Shown piece after piece: positions 6,782-15,780 of a DNA stretch of 64,000 nt (positions within the stretch are counted from its first letter, which is position 1; each line of letters begins with the position of its first letter). The DNA comes from Candidatus Nanosynbacter sp. HMT-352 (lineage in GTDB: Bacteria; Patescibacteriota; Saccharimonadia; Saccharimonadales; Saccharimonadaceae): assembly GCF_022819345.1 (NCBI RefSeq), contig NZ_CP089288.1, positions 248,001-312,000 on the forward strand, given 5' to 3'. Position numbers and translations under genes: made by a program. A model generated the notes under the pieces. That model saw nothing but the letters and a program-made list of their open reading frames with translations. It made no database searches and was not told where the DNA came from.

Positions 6782-9337
6782 CTATTTTAAGCTAATCACT
6801 TCCAACTCCGAAACAAGCCGAGTAATGATTTTTTCTTGCTCGGCTAATTGCTCTCGAGTTTCCTCGACAAGGTGAGCTGGCGCCTTCTCAACGTAAGTTG
6901 GATTTTCCAGGCGCTTCTTTAATCCCGCCAATTTCTGACGTGCTTCGGCTAGGCGCATTTCCAGATTTTCCTGATGTTGATACAGAGTTTCGCTATCGAT
7001 ATCTAGCCACGCTTCCCTGTTTGCTGCCGCTAATCTCAGTCCACGCGGCTGATCTGTGTGCTCAATTGCCTCAAGCCGCATAAGATGCTTAATTGTGTCT
7101 TGATTGTCGGCGATAAGACTATCGTTGCCGTATAACAATCGATATTTCTTATTCCCTGGCAGTTCAGCAATCACCCAGCGACCTTCAGCGACCAGAAGCT
7201 TAAGTTGCTCGAATTGCTCGGCGGCAATCGGATCGAACTTTTCTGGAGTCGGCCAAGCTTCACGCATCAAAATGCCGTCGGTGTAATTAAGCGTTTGCCA
7301 AATTGTTTCCGTAACGAACGGCGCAAACGGATGAGCGATTTTCAAAGAAGTCGCCAAAACCCAGGATAACAACGGACGATTGATCGCGGTTTTAGACGAT
7401 TCAATGTACCAGTCGGCCACATCGTCCCAGATGGTGTGATAAACAGTTTCTGATGCCTCTGAGAAGCGATATTGCTCTATTCTAACAGCAATGTTGTTGG
7501 CGGCGTCGTTCAATTGGCGAATAATCCAGTGATCGGCCGGAGTTTGCGGCTCTAAGTCAACAATTTGGTGATTATCGCCAATTTGCGCCTCGACAAACCT
7601 GGCAATATTCCATAGCTTATTGCAGAAATTACGTGCCGCAATGACTGATCCCTTGTTGAAAGCTTGGCTTTGAGCTGGCGCTCGCCCAGAAATAACTCCC
7701 ATGCGTGTTGCGTCGGATCCGAATTCCGCAACCAATTCCATTGGATTGATAACGTTACCCTTAGATTTGGACATTTTCTGATTGTGCTCATCATTAACCA
7801 TTCCGTGTAGATAAACTTCTTTGAACGGCACCTTACCTGTTCGGTATAGGCTAAGCATGATCATTCGAGAAACCCATGCGCGCATAATATCCATACCAGT
7901 TTCCATCATGTCGGTCGGGAAATAATTAGCTAAATCGCCGCCAGTTAAGTAATCTGTTACGATGTATGGCCATTGACCAGATGAGAACCAGGTGTCAAAA
8001 GTGTCTTCTTCTCTGATATATGTTGTACCATTTACAACAATACTCTGCTCGTTGGTGCGAGTGTCGAATATCCAATCCTTAGGGTCGTTTTCATTTACAA
8101 ACGCAGGAATTGGTATTCCCCATGGAATCTGTCGTGAAATATTCCAGTCTTTTAATTGCTCAAGATATGCGATAAGTTCTTTGCGCTTTGATGCTGGATA
8201 AAAAGTAATTTCTTCTTTTTTGAGCGCATCAATTGCCGGCTGTGCGAGTGATTGTGTTTTAATAAACCACTGCTCTTTAATCATTGGCTCAATTACGCTG
8301 CCACACTTATAACAATGTCCAACGGCGTGTTCAATTTCAGTTTCACCGCGACGTAGCTCCAGTGCTTCCAGTGCTTCCAAGACTCGAGCGCGAGCTTCTA
8401 CTGGTGTTAATCCTAAGAACTGCGCTGGCACGTTTATCATCTTCCCTTCTGGGCTGATAATTGACTCTATAGGTAAATCATGACGTTTTGCAATTTCAAA
8501 GTCGTTCGGGTCGTGCGCTGGCGTAATCTTAACCGCACCGGTACCATAGCTCATGTCGACATATTCGTCCGCGATGATAGGAATTTCCTTATCGACAATT
8601 GGCAGTAAAATGCGAGTTCCAATCAATTTTTTGTATCGCTCGTCGTCTGGATGAACCGCTACGGCAACGTCGCCAAGCATAGTTTCTGGACGCGTAGTAG
8701 CAATGATAATCTCGCCAATTTTATCTAATGTCGGGTAAGCTATTTTCCACAACTTCCCTTTCTCGTTCTTATGTTCTACCTCGATGTCGGCAAAGCTGGT
8801 TTGGTGTTTGGTACAATAATTGACAATTCGCTCACCTCTGTAAACCAAATTGTCATCCCACATTTTCTTAAATGTGTCGTATACGGTGTTGATAACTTTT
8901 TCGTCCAGAGTGAATGTCAAATGCTTCCATGACGCACTAACACCTAACGCGCGCAATTGCAGCTCCATATTGCCGCGTTTTTCTTGTACAAAATTCCAAA
9001 CTTGACTATACAATTGGTCACGTGAAAAATCGAAGCGACTCTTCCCTTGCTTCGTCAAATCTCTCTCATACACAACCCAAGTTTCAAACCCAGCATGGTC
9101 GGCGCCTGGAATAAATACGGCATCATCGCCCTTCATTCGGTGATAACGAATCAGGATATCCTTCAAATTCATATCGAGTGCGTGCCCGATATGCAGATTA
9201 CCGTTCGCGTTAGGTGGTGGCATAATGATTGAATATGGCTTGCCTACCCCTGTTGGCTCTAATGCGCCACTGGTTTCCCATAGGGCGTAAATATTTGGTT
9301 CGTAATCGTTTGGTATGTATTGTTTAGCTAGCTGCAT
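6782..9337 (-). CDS. valS: Valyl-tRNA synthetase
   Basis: 851 aa. Charges tRNA-Val with valine in the cytoplasm. Class I signatures: HIGH at 49-52 within PPNANGNLHIGHAL and KMSKS at 521-525. The editing (CP1) domain spans about 200-345 and includes IATTRPETMLGD and GTGAVKITPAHDPND, which hydrolyse mischarged Thr-tRNA. The C-terminal 60 residues form the coiled-coil arm typical of ValRS (EENLEMRLAEARQKLAGLKK region). Full length for the family. Upstream leader of about 110 nt has hairpins but no T-box features. Confidence 0.97.
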   Translation of the reverse strand: MQLAKQYIPNDYEPNIYALWETSGALEPTGVGKPYSIIMPPPNANGNLHIGHALDMNLKDILIRYHRMKGDDAVFIPGADHAGFETWVVYERDLTKQGKSRFDFSRDQLYSQVWNFVQEKRGNMELQLRALGVSASWKHLTFTLDEKVINTVYDTFKKMWDDNLVYRGERIVNYCTKHQTSFADIEVEHKNEKGKLWKIAYPTLDKIGEIIIATTRPETMLGDVAVAVHPDDERYKKLIGTRILLPIVDKEIPIIADEYVDMSYGTGAVKITPAHDPNDFEIAKRHDLPIESIISPEGKMINVPAQFLGLTPVEARARVLEALEALELRRGETEIEHAVGHCYKCGSVIEPMIKEQWFIKTQSLAQPAIDALKKEEITFYPASKRKELIAYLEQLKDWNISRQIPWGIPIPAFVNENDPKDWIFDTRTNEQSIVVNGTTYIREEDTFDTWFSSGQWPYIVTDYLTGGDLANYFPTDMMETGMDIMRAWVSRMIMLSLYRTGKVPFKEVYLHGMVNDEHNQKMSKSKGNVINPMELVAEFGSDATRMGVISGRAPAQSQAFNKGSVIAARNFCNKLWNIARFVEAQIGDNHQIVDLEPQTPADHWIIRQLNDAANNIAVRIEQYRFSEASETVYHTIWDDVADWYIESSKTAINRPLLSWVLATSLKIAHPFAPFVTETIWQTLNYTDGILMREAWPTPEKFDPIAAEQFEQLKLLVAEGRWVIAELPGNKKYRLLYGNDSLIADNQDTIKHLMRLEAIEHTDQPRGLRLAAANREAWLDIDSETLYQHQENLEMRLAEARQKLAGLKKRLENPTYVEKAPAHLVEETREQLAEQEKIITRLVSELEVISLK

Positions 9338-9479
9338 AAATTATTCCATGGTTTTTTCATGTGAAAAAAGACAAAAGAAAACAAAGTAGCTTTTCACGTG
9401 CAAAAGCCCTTAAATATGTAATCCTCTAATTTCTCCACATGTTTATATTACATCTTAATTATACCACAAATTTATGTGG
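9338..9479 (-). promoter_or_regulatory. valS promoter with palindrome and hairpin leader
   Basis: Minus-strand TATAAT lies at 9463-9458, with a palindrome CCACATAAATTTGTGG (9479-9464) directly upstream, in the spacer where a repressor could sit. The leader contains GCTTTT-N7-AAAAGC and a longer hairpin TTTTTTCA-CA-TGAAAAAA near the gene. No T-box sequence (AGGGTGGNACCGCG) is present. Function of the palindrome is inferred from position only. Confidence 0.45.
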
Positions 9480-9499
9480 TGCGATGGATGAAATTAAGG

Positions 9500-10426
9500 C
9501 TATTTTCTAATCGTTTGATACGCTCGATATAGCCAATATTGAAGTGGCTTTAAGGGAAGTTCCCAGGTTGACCCAGAATAGACATCTTCGCCGCCGAATG
9601 ATCGCTTGAATTTCGTAAAGCCAGCCCACGGGTGATTTTTTGGTGCGTTTTCAGGAGCAATTCCGTATAAATCGACTTTCTCCATTTGGCGATGTTTTGC
9701 ATCGATTATCGCTTCGGTGAGCAGGGCGGTTCCAGCGTTAAGTTTGCGATATTCTGGTGTAGAATTTGCTGCTGCATGCGCGTAAATTCGAGTTGTTTTT
9801 GAGTCGAAAAATAGGGCAGTAGCAATTACTTTATTATCACATGTCGCGTACCAGAATGAAGCGTCCTTTGATGGCAGCAGGGAACCAGCTTGCTTATGAA
9901 AATATGAATCTGGGTGCGGCGACATACCAGTTCGTTTGGCGACTTTGTGTATCAATTCTAAGAAATATTTAATATCGTCTGGGTTTTGAGATTGATGGAC
10001 CGTTACACCTTTTTTGTGATAATTCCTATAACAATTCCTTACAGGTTGCGCCATGCTTGCTATAATCTCTTCCTCTGGCTGCTGGAGATTGATAATATGC
10101 GTATGTTCTGGCTGCAAATGGACGTAAGTGGCTTTCTTCCAATTCTCATCATATAATACCTTAGAAAAGGTGGGTTTAACCGGTCCGACTCTAAGGAAAG
10201 TAACGCCAAGTTTTTTACCTAGGTCAACGAGATCTTTTAATGCCAACTGCAAATTTTTCTCATTAGTGGCGGTTGGACCAAAAGGGCAGTATAAGCGAGA
10301 ATTGCCCGTGCCGCGCTCTAATATTGCGAAATATTCCCATCCTTCACCTCTGTTGTGAAAGACTTTTCGACCGAGCGATTGTTGGAATTTTTCCCAGGAT
10401 GATGATTGTAGAAAATGTTGATTCAT
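9500..10426 (-). CDS. FemAB family peptidyltransferase (peptidoglycan bridge)
   Basis: 308 aa. FemABX-type proteins use aminoacyl-tRNA to add amino acids to the peptidoglycan stem peptide. Two GNAT-like subdomains are visible: LYCPFGPTA near 45 and the C-terminal ATALFFDSKTTRIYAHAAANS with MEKVDLYGIAPEN and TKFKRSFGG, which are typical FemX/MurM elements. Shorter than staphylococcal FemA (about 420) because the coiled-coil insertion is missing. Start has GAGG 8 nt upstream. It follows tsaD by 18 nt, so the two are likely co-transcribed. Which amino acid is added cannot be told. Confidence 0.88.
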   Translation of the reverse strand: MNQHFLQSSSWEKFQQSLGRKVFHNRGEGWEYFAILERGTGNSRLYCPFGPTATNEKNLQLALKDLVDLGKKLGVTFLRVGPVKPTFSKVLYDENWKKATYVHLQPEHTHIINLQQPEEEIIASMAQPVRNCYRNYHKKGVTVHQSQNPDDIKYFLELIHKVAKRTGMSPHPDSYFHKQAGSLLPSKDASFWYATCDNKVIATALFFDSKTTRIYAHAAANSTPEYRKLNAGTALLTEAIIDAKHRQMEKVDLYGIAPENAPKNHPWAGFTKFKRSFGGEDVYSGSTWELPLKPLQYWLYRAYQTIRK

Positions 10427-10444
10427 GTTGTAATCCTCACAACG

Positions 10445-11515
10445 TTATATTGCTGTCATTGATAAACTTGGCTGAACTTCCAGGTCGTATGGATCTGTCG
10501 GTTCGTCAATTTGAGATCTGAAATAACCAAGGGTAGCAATCATCGCGGCGTTATCTGTACAGAGTTGGATAGGGGCGTATTCGATGTCAATTGGCAAAGC
10601 TTCGCGTAATTGACGGCGCAACTCTTGGTTAGCCGCGACTCCGCCAGCGATTACAACGGAGGCTGGCTGGAAATTGTCAAACGCCTTCTTGGTTTTATTT
10701 ACGAGAGTTTTTATGGCTGTATACTGGAAACTTGCCGCCATATTACGTCGTAATTCGTCATCTACGAGCGCTGGAAGCTCATGAGAGGGAAAAGTGAAGT
10801 CTTTACCGACTTCGTGCTGAACGGCTCTCAAAACGGCTGTCTTAAGCCCAGAGAAGGAAAAATCGTATTCGCCGGATAATTTGGCGATAGGCAAGTGAAA
10901 CGCGTGTGGGTCGCCAAGCTCAGCAGCTTTAGCGATAGCTGGGCCGCCAGGATATGGCAAGCCGATGATTTTAGCAACTTTATCAAACGCTTCGCCAACC
11001 GCGTCGTCTTGAGTTTGTCCAATAAGCTGATAGTCACCGTGATTTTTGAATAGGACAAGTTGTGAATGTCCGCCTGAAACGATCAACGAAAGCATAGGGA
11101 ATGACGGTTGTTGTTTCGGCAATGTTAGAGATAAATTGCCAGCTTGCTTATTGATAAAATTGGCGTACACGTGAGCTTCTACGTGATGAATCTTAAAGAG
11201 CGGCTTATTGTGAATAATAGCGAGAGTTCTAGCGGCGAGAGTGCCGATTAATAGCGAGCCAATAAGTCCTGGCGCGTAAGTAACGGCGATGGTGTCAATA
11301 TCATCCCAAGTGCAATTTGCGTCAGATAAAGCTTTTTTAATGACGGGATTTACAACTTCCAAATGACTACGCGCGGCAATTTCTGGAATAACTCCGCCGT
11401 ATTCTGCGTGAATGTCAATTTGAGAATTGACGACATTTGAAAGCAGGCGTTCGCCATCTTCAACTATTGACGCCGCTGTTTCGTCGCAACTGGATTCAAT
11501 TCCCAAAATCCTCAT
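10445..11515 (-). CDS. tsaD: tRNA N6-adenosine threonylcarbamoyltransferase
   Basis: 356 aa. Catalyses transfer of threonylcarbamoyl to A37 of ANN-decoding tRNAs (t6A). ASKHA fold with GIESSCDETAASIVEDG at the N-terminus, the metal-binding HHVEAH at 110-115, SGGHSQL near 150, and the C-terminal AGGVAANQELR and CTDNAAMIA motifs. Full length. The partners TsaB/TsaC/TsaE are not in the window. Divergent from murE across 41 nt. A TATAAT (11529-11524) ends 8 nt before the ATG, suggesting a leaderless mRNA. Confidence 0.97.
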   Translation of the reverse strand: MRILGIESSCDETAASIVEDGERLLSNVVNSQIDIHAEYGGVIPEIAARSHLEVVNPVIKKALSDANCTWDDIDTIAVTYAPGLIGSLLIGTLAARTLAIIHNKPLFKIHHVEAHVYANFINKQAGNLSLTLPKQQPSFPMLSLIVSGGHSQLVLFKNHGDYQLIGQTQDDAVGEAFDKVAKIIGLPYPGGPAIAKAAELGDPHAFHLPIAKLSGEYDFSFSGLKTAVLRAVQHEVGKDFTFPSHELPALVDDELRRNMAASFQYTAIKTLVNKTKKAFDNFQPASVVIAGGVAANQELRRQLREALPIDIEYAPIQLCTDNAAMIATLGYFRSQIDEPTDPYDLEVQPSLSMTAI

Positions 11516-11523
11516 TTGTTTTT

Positions 11524-11549
11524 ATTATAGCAAATATAAGTGGTAAAAT
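11524..11549. promoter_or_regulatory. Divergent -10 elements of tsaD and murE
   Basis: The 41-nt gap between start codons holds TATAAT on the minus strand (11529-11524, 8 nt from tsaD ATG) and TAAAAT on the plus strand (11544-11549, 7 nt from murE ATG). Neither has a good -35. Both gaps imply transcription starting at or near the start codon. Confidence 0.5.
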
Positions 11550-11556
11550 GGGTATT

Positions 11557-12873
11557 ATGAAAAACGAGTTGGTAAAAATTGCTAGAAAAACGCTACCTCA
11601 AGGAGCTTTGGAAAAAACCGAAAACGCCTATAGAGTTGCGCGCACGAAGATGATTAGCCTAAGATATGGCAATCCAGCTCGTGGCTTGAGAATTATTGCA
11701 GTAACAGGGACGAACGGGAAAACTACGACTGCTTGTTACATCAATGAAATCTTGAAAGAGGCTGGCTTTAAGACTGCATTATTTACGACGGCGGTGATTG
11801 AAATTGCTGGCGAGGAAAAGATAAATGATTTGAATGCGACGGTGCCGACTGTAGCAAGACTGTTTAGCTTTTTTCAGACAGTTCAGCGTGAAGGTGTGGA
11901 ATATGTGATTTTAGAGGCAACAAGTCACGCTTTATCACAGCATAAATTTGACGGCGTGCCAATTGAGGCGGCGGTGATGACTAATTTGACTCAAGACCAT
12001 TTGGACTATCACAAAACGATGGAAGCTTACGCAGCAGCTAAGGCTAAATTGTTTGAGAAAAAGCCGAAATATATCGTGCTGAATCGTGATGACGAGTGGT
12101 TTGAATACTTTGACAAGTTTACAGCTTCTGGCGAGAAAATGACTTACGGAACGAATCCGGAAGCCGAAGCTCACTTAACGCACGTTAAGTTATATAAAAA
12201 GGGAACAGAGGCGAGTTTACTGATTGACCATCAAACTCATTTGGAGTTGGCGACTAATTTGCCTGGCGAATTTAACGTGATGAATATGTCGGCTGCGGTG
12301 TCGTTGGCGTATTTGTTGGGAATAAAGTTGGAAGATATCCAAGAAGGTGTGGCGAACTTGGAAGCGATTCCTGGACGATTCGAGCGAGTAGAGAATAAGC
12401 TTGGAATTGATATTATTGTGGATTATGCTCACACACCAGACGCGCTGGAAAAATTGCTAAAAACTACTCATAAAATTACCAAGGGGCGATTAACTTTGGT
12501 GTTTGGTGCGTGCGGCGATAGAGATAAGACAAAGCGTCCGATTATGGGCGAGCTGGCGGCTAATTTGGCGGATAGGATTTTCCTGACTGACGAGGAGAGC
12601 TACAACGAAAATCCAGATGAAATTCGGGCAATGATTCGTCAGGGAATTGAGCGAACGAAGAAGGCTCATAAAATGACGGAAATTGCTGATCGAAAACAGG
12701 CGATTTATCAAGCTCTGAGGTCGGCTGTTCGTGGCGATACGGTTCTGATTACGGGTATGGGTCATGAGCAGTACCGAATTGTGAATGGCAAGCGAATTCC
12801 GTGGAATGATAAGAAGGTCGTTCAGGAAATTATTTCTGAGATTGAGAAAAAGAGTCGTAAAATTTCGCTTTAA
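11557..12873 (+). CDS. murE: UDP-N-acetylmuramyl-tripeptide synthetase (Mur ligase)
   Basis: 438 aa. Adds the third amino acid to the peptidoglycan stem using ATP. P-loop VTGTNGKTTTACYI near 50, Mur ligase motifs ATSHALSQHKFDG, NLTQDHLDYH, and PGRFERVENKLGI, plus DYAHTPDALEKLL. The position that holds DNPR in meso-DAP enzymes reads ENPDE here, so the substrate (DAP, Lys or other) is not predictable. The N-terminal domain is shorter than in E. coli MurE. I use the ATG at 11557. The upstream frame to 11437 runs antisense into tsaD. The last 44 nt overlap the convergent murF coding sequence. Confidence 0.88.
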   Translation: MKNELVKIARKTLPQGALEKTENAYRVARTKMISLRYGNPARGLRIIAVTGTNGKTTTACYINEILKEAGFKTALFTTAVIEIAGEEKINDLNATVPTVARLFSFFQTVQREGVEYVILEATSHALSQHKFDGVPIEAAVMTNLTQDHLDYHKTMEAYAAAKAKLFEKKPKYIVLNRDDEWFEYFDKFTASGEKMTYGTNPEAEAHLTHVKLYKKGTEASLLIDHQTHLELATNLPGEFNVMNMSAAVSLAYLLGIKLEDIQEGVANLEAIPGRFERVENKLGIDIIVDYAHTPDALEKLLKTTHKITKGRLTLVFGACGDRDKTKRPIMGELAANLADRIFLTDEESYNENPDEIRAMIRQGIERTKKAHKMTEIADRKQAIYQALRSAVRGDTVLITGMGHEQYRIVNGKRIPWNDKKVVQEIISEIEKKSRKISL

Positions 12874-14119
12874 TTTGTTTCCAGCTTTGTGATTGACGAA
12901 CTAATTTTTCTGCATCGCTTGGGTCGAGTAGCAATTCTTTCACGGCGTCTTCAAGGTAAATGCCGCCCTGTGAGCCTTTGAATAGAATTGTCGTATCTTT
13001 AATGTCGCTATTTTTCAGGAATTCTCCAGCTTCAAGCGCCGTGTCAAAAGAAATTACTTTACAGCCATTTTTCTTAGCAATTGGTGCGAGGTGTTTTTTA
13101 GCCATTTTACCGACGGTGATGAGCAATTCTAACTGTTTAGGGTCGCAAATTTCGCCGATTTTTTTATGCTCTGATTCAGATGTTTCGCCTAGTTCATTCA
13201 TATCGCCCAATACGGCAATTTTATGATTGGCAGAGATGGAATAGAGCGTTTTTAACGAATTTTCCATGGCAATAGGGCTGGCGTTATAAGTGTCGTCCAG
13301 TAATGTACAGCCGCGTATGCCGCGTAAAATATTCATTCTACCTGAAACTGGTTTGATTTTTGTTAAAGCCGCCGCAACTTCTTCAATATTCATTCCGCAG
13401 GCTAATCCCGCCGCCGCCGCGCCAGTGATTGAGCGGATGTTGTGTTTGCCCAATACAGAAATATTTATATCCTGAGAAGTTTCTTCGGAGTGTTTTAAAT
13501 TGACAATACAACCAGCATCTGTAGTCTTTTTAATTTCCAAGAAAACGTCGGCGGATTTATCGCCGTAACTTACGCGATTTCCAACTATGAGATTATGATA
13601 TTTTTCATCGATATCGTGAAGGTTGAAGATGGTTTTTTTAGCGACCTGGCTAATGGACAATTCCTCGTGAGCTACCGTATCCATATTTTTGAAAAACTCC
13701 ATATGTTCAGGAGCAACAGAGGTAATTATGGCAATGTCGGGTTGAATGTAGCGCATAAAAGTAGCCATTTCACCAGGGCAATCAATGCCGCATTCTTGAA
13801 TAATTGCATCTGGCGATTCGGGGTTTTTTATGCTGGCGTGTGCCGCGGAGAAGACTCTCAGCCAGGCTAGGGGAGATTTGGCGTTTTTTGGTCCGTCTAC
13901 ACCTAAGATTTCCAGCGGCGCACTTAAAGTTGTGTTCAAATTGCCACGACTATGGCGCACGGTGAATTTTTCTGATAGAACAGTGGCGGTTGCTGATTTT
14001 ACGCTAGTTTTACCAACGCTGCCAACTATGGCAATTAGTTTGGTGTCAGGATGAGATTTAAGATATTTTTTTACATAAGAGCCGAGAATTGTTTCTAAGA
14101 GATGTTTGAATAATTGCAT
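12830..14119 (-). CDS. murF: UDP-N-acetylmuramoyl-tripeptide--D-Ala-D-Ala ligase
   Basis: 429 aa. Adds D-Ala-D-Ala to the UDP-MurNAc tripeptide in the cytoplasm. P-loop IVGSVGKTSVKSA near 32, HSRGNLNTTLSAPL, ITSVAPEHMEFF, GKHNIRSITGAAAAGLA and the linker motif SGRMNILRG followed by LLDDTYNASP, all typical of MurF. Slightly shorter than E. coli MurF (452). TATAAT at 14131-14126 ends 6 nt before the ATG, indicating a leaderless mRNA. The C-terminal 13 codons are antisense to the murE 3' end. Confidence 0.92.
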   Translation of the reverse strand: MQLFKHLLETILGSYVKKYLKSHPDTKLIAIVGSVGKTSVKSATATVLSEKFTVRHSRGNLNTTLSAPLEILGVDGPKNAKSPLAWLRVFSAAHASIKNPESPDAIIQECGIDCPGEMATFMRYIQPDIAIITSVAPEHMEFFKNMDTVAHEELSISQVAKKTIFNLHDIDEKYHNLIVGNRVSYGDKSADVFLEIKKTTDAGCIVNLKHSEETSQDINISVLGKHNIRSITGAAAAGLACGMNIEEVAAALTKIKPVSGRMNILRGIRGCTLLDDTYNASPIAMENSLKTLYSISANHKIAVLGDMNELGETSESEHKKIGEICDPKQLELLITVGKMAKKHLAPIAKKNGCKVISFDTALEAGEFLKNSDIKDTTILFKGSQGGIYLEDAVKELLLDPSDAEKLVRQSQSWKQIKAKFYDSFSQSQK

Positions 14120-14166
14120 GGAGTTATTATAACAGATTGAGGAATAGTAGGGAGAAGGGCGTGGGG

Positions 14167-14195
14167 TTGCTTTTTTAATGATTTTATGGTATTAT
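14167..14195 (+). promoter_or_regulatory. Promoter of the 286-aa unknown protein
   Basis: TTGCTT at 14167-14172, 17-bp spacer, TATTAT at 14190-14195, then 7 nt to ATG 14203. Leaderless type. Confidence 0.55.
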
Positions 14196-14202
14196 AGCAG
14201 TT

Positions 14203-15063
14203 ATGAATACAAGCAGATCCAATAGAGAGCGAATGAGATTGAGTGAGGTTGCTGCTGAGGTCACGAGATCTTCTGAGTATATGGAAATATGCTCAAAGTT
14301 AGGTGGGACGGCATTAAAAACGGTAGGGGCAAAGCGGCATGTTGTGTCTAAAGCTATAGATATTCAGCGTAGTAAACAAGAAAGTCAATATGAAACAGAC
14401 GAAGACAGAGCTCTGAAATTAATACAAATTATGCCGTATTGGCTTGATGCTCAGGTAAAGCTTAATAATCATAAGAGTGATATGTCTCACAAAGAGATAA
14501 AAAAGTGTAAAGAAACAGTTACGACATTCAATAAAATCATACGTACTATGATAGATGAAGAGCAGTGTAGTAGTATGAAGGAAACTATGGATTCCATCAA
14601 TGAGGTTATGTTAATGCTTAATTATACTCGCTCGGAGATTGAGTACGCTAGTCAGTCGTTTTATGCTGTGATTCAGGGAATGCGCCATGAAATTGCTGCT
14701 GAAAGTGCCTTAAACTGGACTCCGGGAGTTGAACTTGCTGAAATGACTAGTACTGAAGATGATCTTAATGGAGGAGATATTCGTGTTCACTATGTCGATG
14801 ATCAAGGCGAAAGGTTTGAATTTAACATTGATATAAAAGCGACTAAAATTTCTGCTTATAAGGCAAAAGAAAGGAATCGTAGACCGGGTTATTATGTAAT
14901 CTGGTCGGAATTTGATGATGATGATTTTTGTGGTAGAGTGCTTCCTGAAGACAGAACTATCAAGAGTAAATGTTCTTACTATGAGAAAAAAATTAAGGAA
15001 ATAGTTGCCATTGAAAGGCAAAGGCGTAGCAAAGCTCAAAGAACGCTGGGAAGGGCAGTCTAG
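14203..15063 (+). CDS. Unknown 286-aa cytoplasmic protein
   Basis: No signal peptide or membrane helix. Residues 1-175 are predicted mostly helical and charged (EIKKCKETVTTFNKIIRTM). Residues 180-240 look like a beta-rich domain with acidic runs (GDIRVHYVDDQGERFEFNID and SEFDDDDFCGR). A basic C-terminus follows (ERQRRSKAQRTLGRAV). Arg is coded mainly by AGA/AGG here and Ile often by ATA, unlike the neighbouring core genes. It is followed 7 nt later by a 109-aa partner with a similarly acidic C-terminus. No family recognised. Confidence 0.65.
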   Translation: MNTSRSNRERMRLSEVAAEVTRSSEYMEICSKLGGTALKTVGAKRHVVSKAIDIQRSKQESQYETDEDRALKLIQIMPYWLDAQVKLNNHKSDMSHKEIKKCKETVTTFNKIIRTMIDEEQCSSMKETMDSINEVMLMLNYTRSEIEYASQSFYAVIQGMRHEIAAESALNWTPGVELAEMTSTEDDLNGGDIRVHYVDDQGERFEFNIDIKATKISAYKAKERNRRPGYYVIWSEFDDDDFCGRVLPEDRTIKSKCSYYEKKIKEIVAIERQRRSKAQRTLGRAV

Positions 15064-15070
15064 GTAGAGT

Positions 15071-15400
15071 ATGGAAGCTTATAAAGTTATTAAGCCAGCT
15101 AATCTTCAGGAGCTTGATGCTACATTACGCACTAATCCGTTGGGTTCAGAATTTCCAATAACGATTGAGGGGAATCTTGATGGTAATGATATTGCAAAAA
15201 GAAGAGGTGTTGTTCCTAAGAAAGAGGAAGCTACCTTTTCAGCTGCTTCTATTGATGTTGGAAAGAGCAGTGAAAATACTAGAATGATTATAACAATGGG
15301 GGAAGTTGCTATTAAGGGGGTTGCCTTTACGGGAAGAATCTCTGCATCGGAAAAAGGCGATGATGGTGATGATAATTTCCCTGAGCTACTAATCGTATAA
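15071..15400 (+). CDS. Unknown 109-aa protein
   Basis: Soluble, no membrane segment. Contains a Lys/Arg patch near 43-52 (AKRRGVVPKKEE) and a strongly acidic tail (EKGDDGDDNFPELLIV). It starts 7 nt after the 286-aa gene and shares its codon bias, so they are probably one operon and may act together. Ends 21 nt before the CIRCE element of groES. Function unknown; I find no recognisable motif. Confidence 0.55.
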   Translation: MEAYKVIKPANLQELDATLRTNPLGSEFPITIEGNLDGNDIAKRRGVVPKKEEATFSAASIDVGKSSENTRMIITMGEVAIKGVAFTGRISASEKGDDGDDNFPELLIV

Positions 15401-15421
15401 TACCGAATAATATCTAGATAA

Positions 15422-15448
15422 TTAGCACTCACACTTGACGAGTGCTAA
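15422..15448 (+). promoter_or_regulatory. CIRCE element (HrcA operator)
   Basis: TTAGCACTC (15422-15430), 9-nt spacer, GAGTGCTAA (15440-15448): an exact match to the CIRCE consensus. Established: HrcA binds CIRCE and represses groES-groEL until heat shock. It overlaps the -35 of the groES promoter, as expected for repression. Confidence 0.96.
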
Positions 15449-15464
15449 TTTGTTGCGTTACAAT
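15435..15464 (+). promoter_or_regulatory. groES-groEL promoter
   Basis: TTGACG at 15435-15440, 18-bp spacer, TACAAT at 15459-15464. The -35 lies inside CIRCE. Confidence 0.75.
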
Positions 15465-15494
15465 AGATACGTTGTTAACGAAATGGAGGATAAC

Positions 15495-15764
15495 GTGAGT
15501 ACACCTATTAAGCCTCTTGGCGACCGTGTTGTAGCGGTGCGTGAAGAAGCAAAGACTCAGACAGCGAGCGGAATTTACTTGCCTGATAACGCTAAAGAAA
15601 AGCCAGTAGTTGCGGAAGTTAAAGCAGTTGGCGGCGATGTGAAGAACGTCAAAGTTGGTGATCGGATTGTCTATAAGGAATATTCGACTACGGATTTGAA
15701 AATTGACGGCACGGAATATTTAGTTGTTCGCGAAGAAGATATTTTAGCAACGGTTGTTGGATAA
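15495..15764 (+). CDS. groES: Co-chaperonin GroES
   Basis: 89 aa. Seven-subunit lid of the GroEL chamber. Starts at GTG 15495 with GGAGG at 15485-15489. An ATG at 15483 and the longer frame would put this site inside the gene or the CIRCE element, so GTG is preferred. Recognisable: IKPLGDRVVAV at the N-terminus, the mobile loop ASGIYLPDNAKEKPV near 25-40, and VGDRIVYKEYSTTDLKIDG near the end. Slightly short but complete. groEL follows after 16 nt. Confidence 0.97.
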   Translation: MSTPIKPLGDRVVAVREEAKTQTASGIYLPDNAKEKPVVAEVKAVGGDVKNVKVGDRIVYKEYSTTDLKIDGTEYLVVREEDILATVVG

Positions 15765-15780
15765 AAAGGGGAGTTTAATT

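Noticed and set aside
8361..8395. Short tandem repeat cagtgcttc within valS
   Set aside because: It only codes for a repeated Glu-Ala-Leu helix, and length variation is not suggested.
9338..9499. T-box riboswitch upstream of valS
   Set aside because: The leader lacks the conserved T-box sequence and antiterminator; only small hairpins are present.
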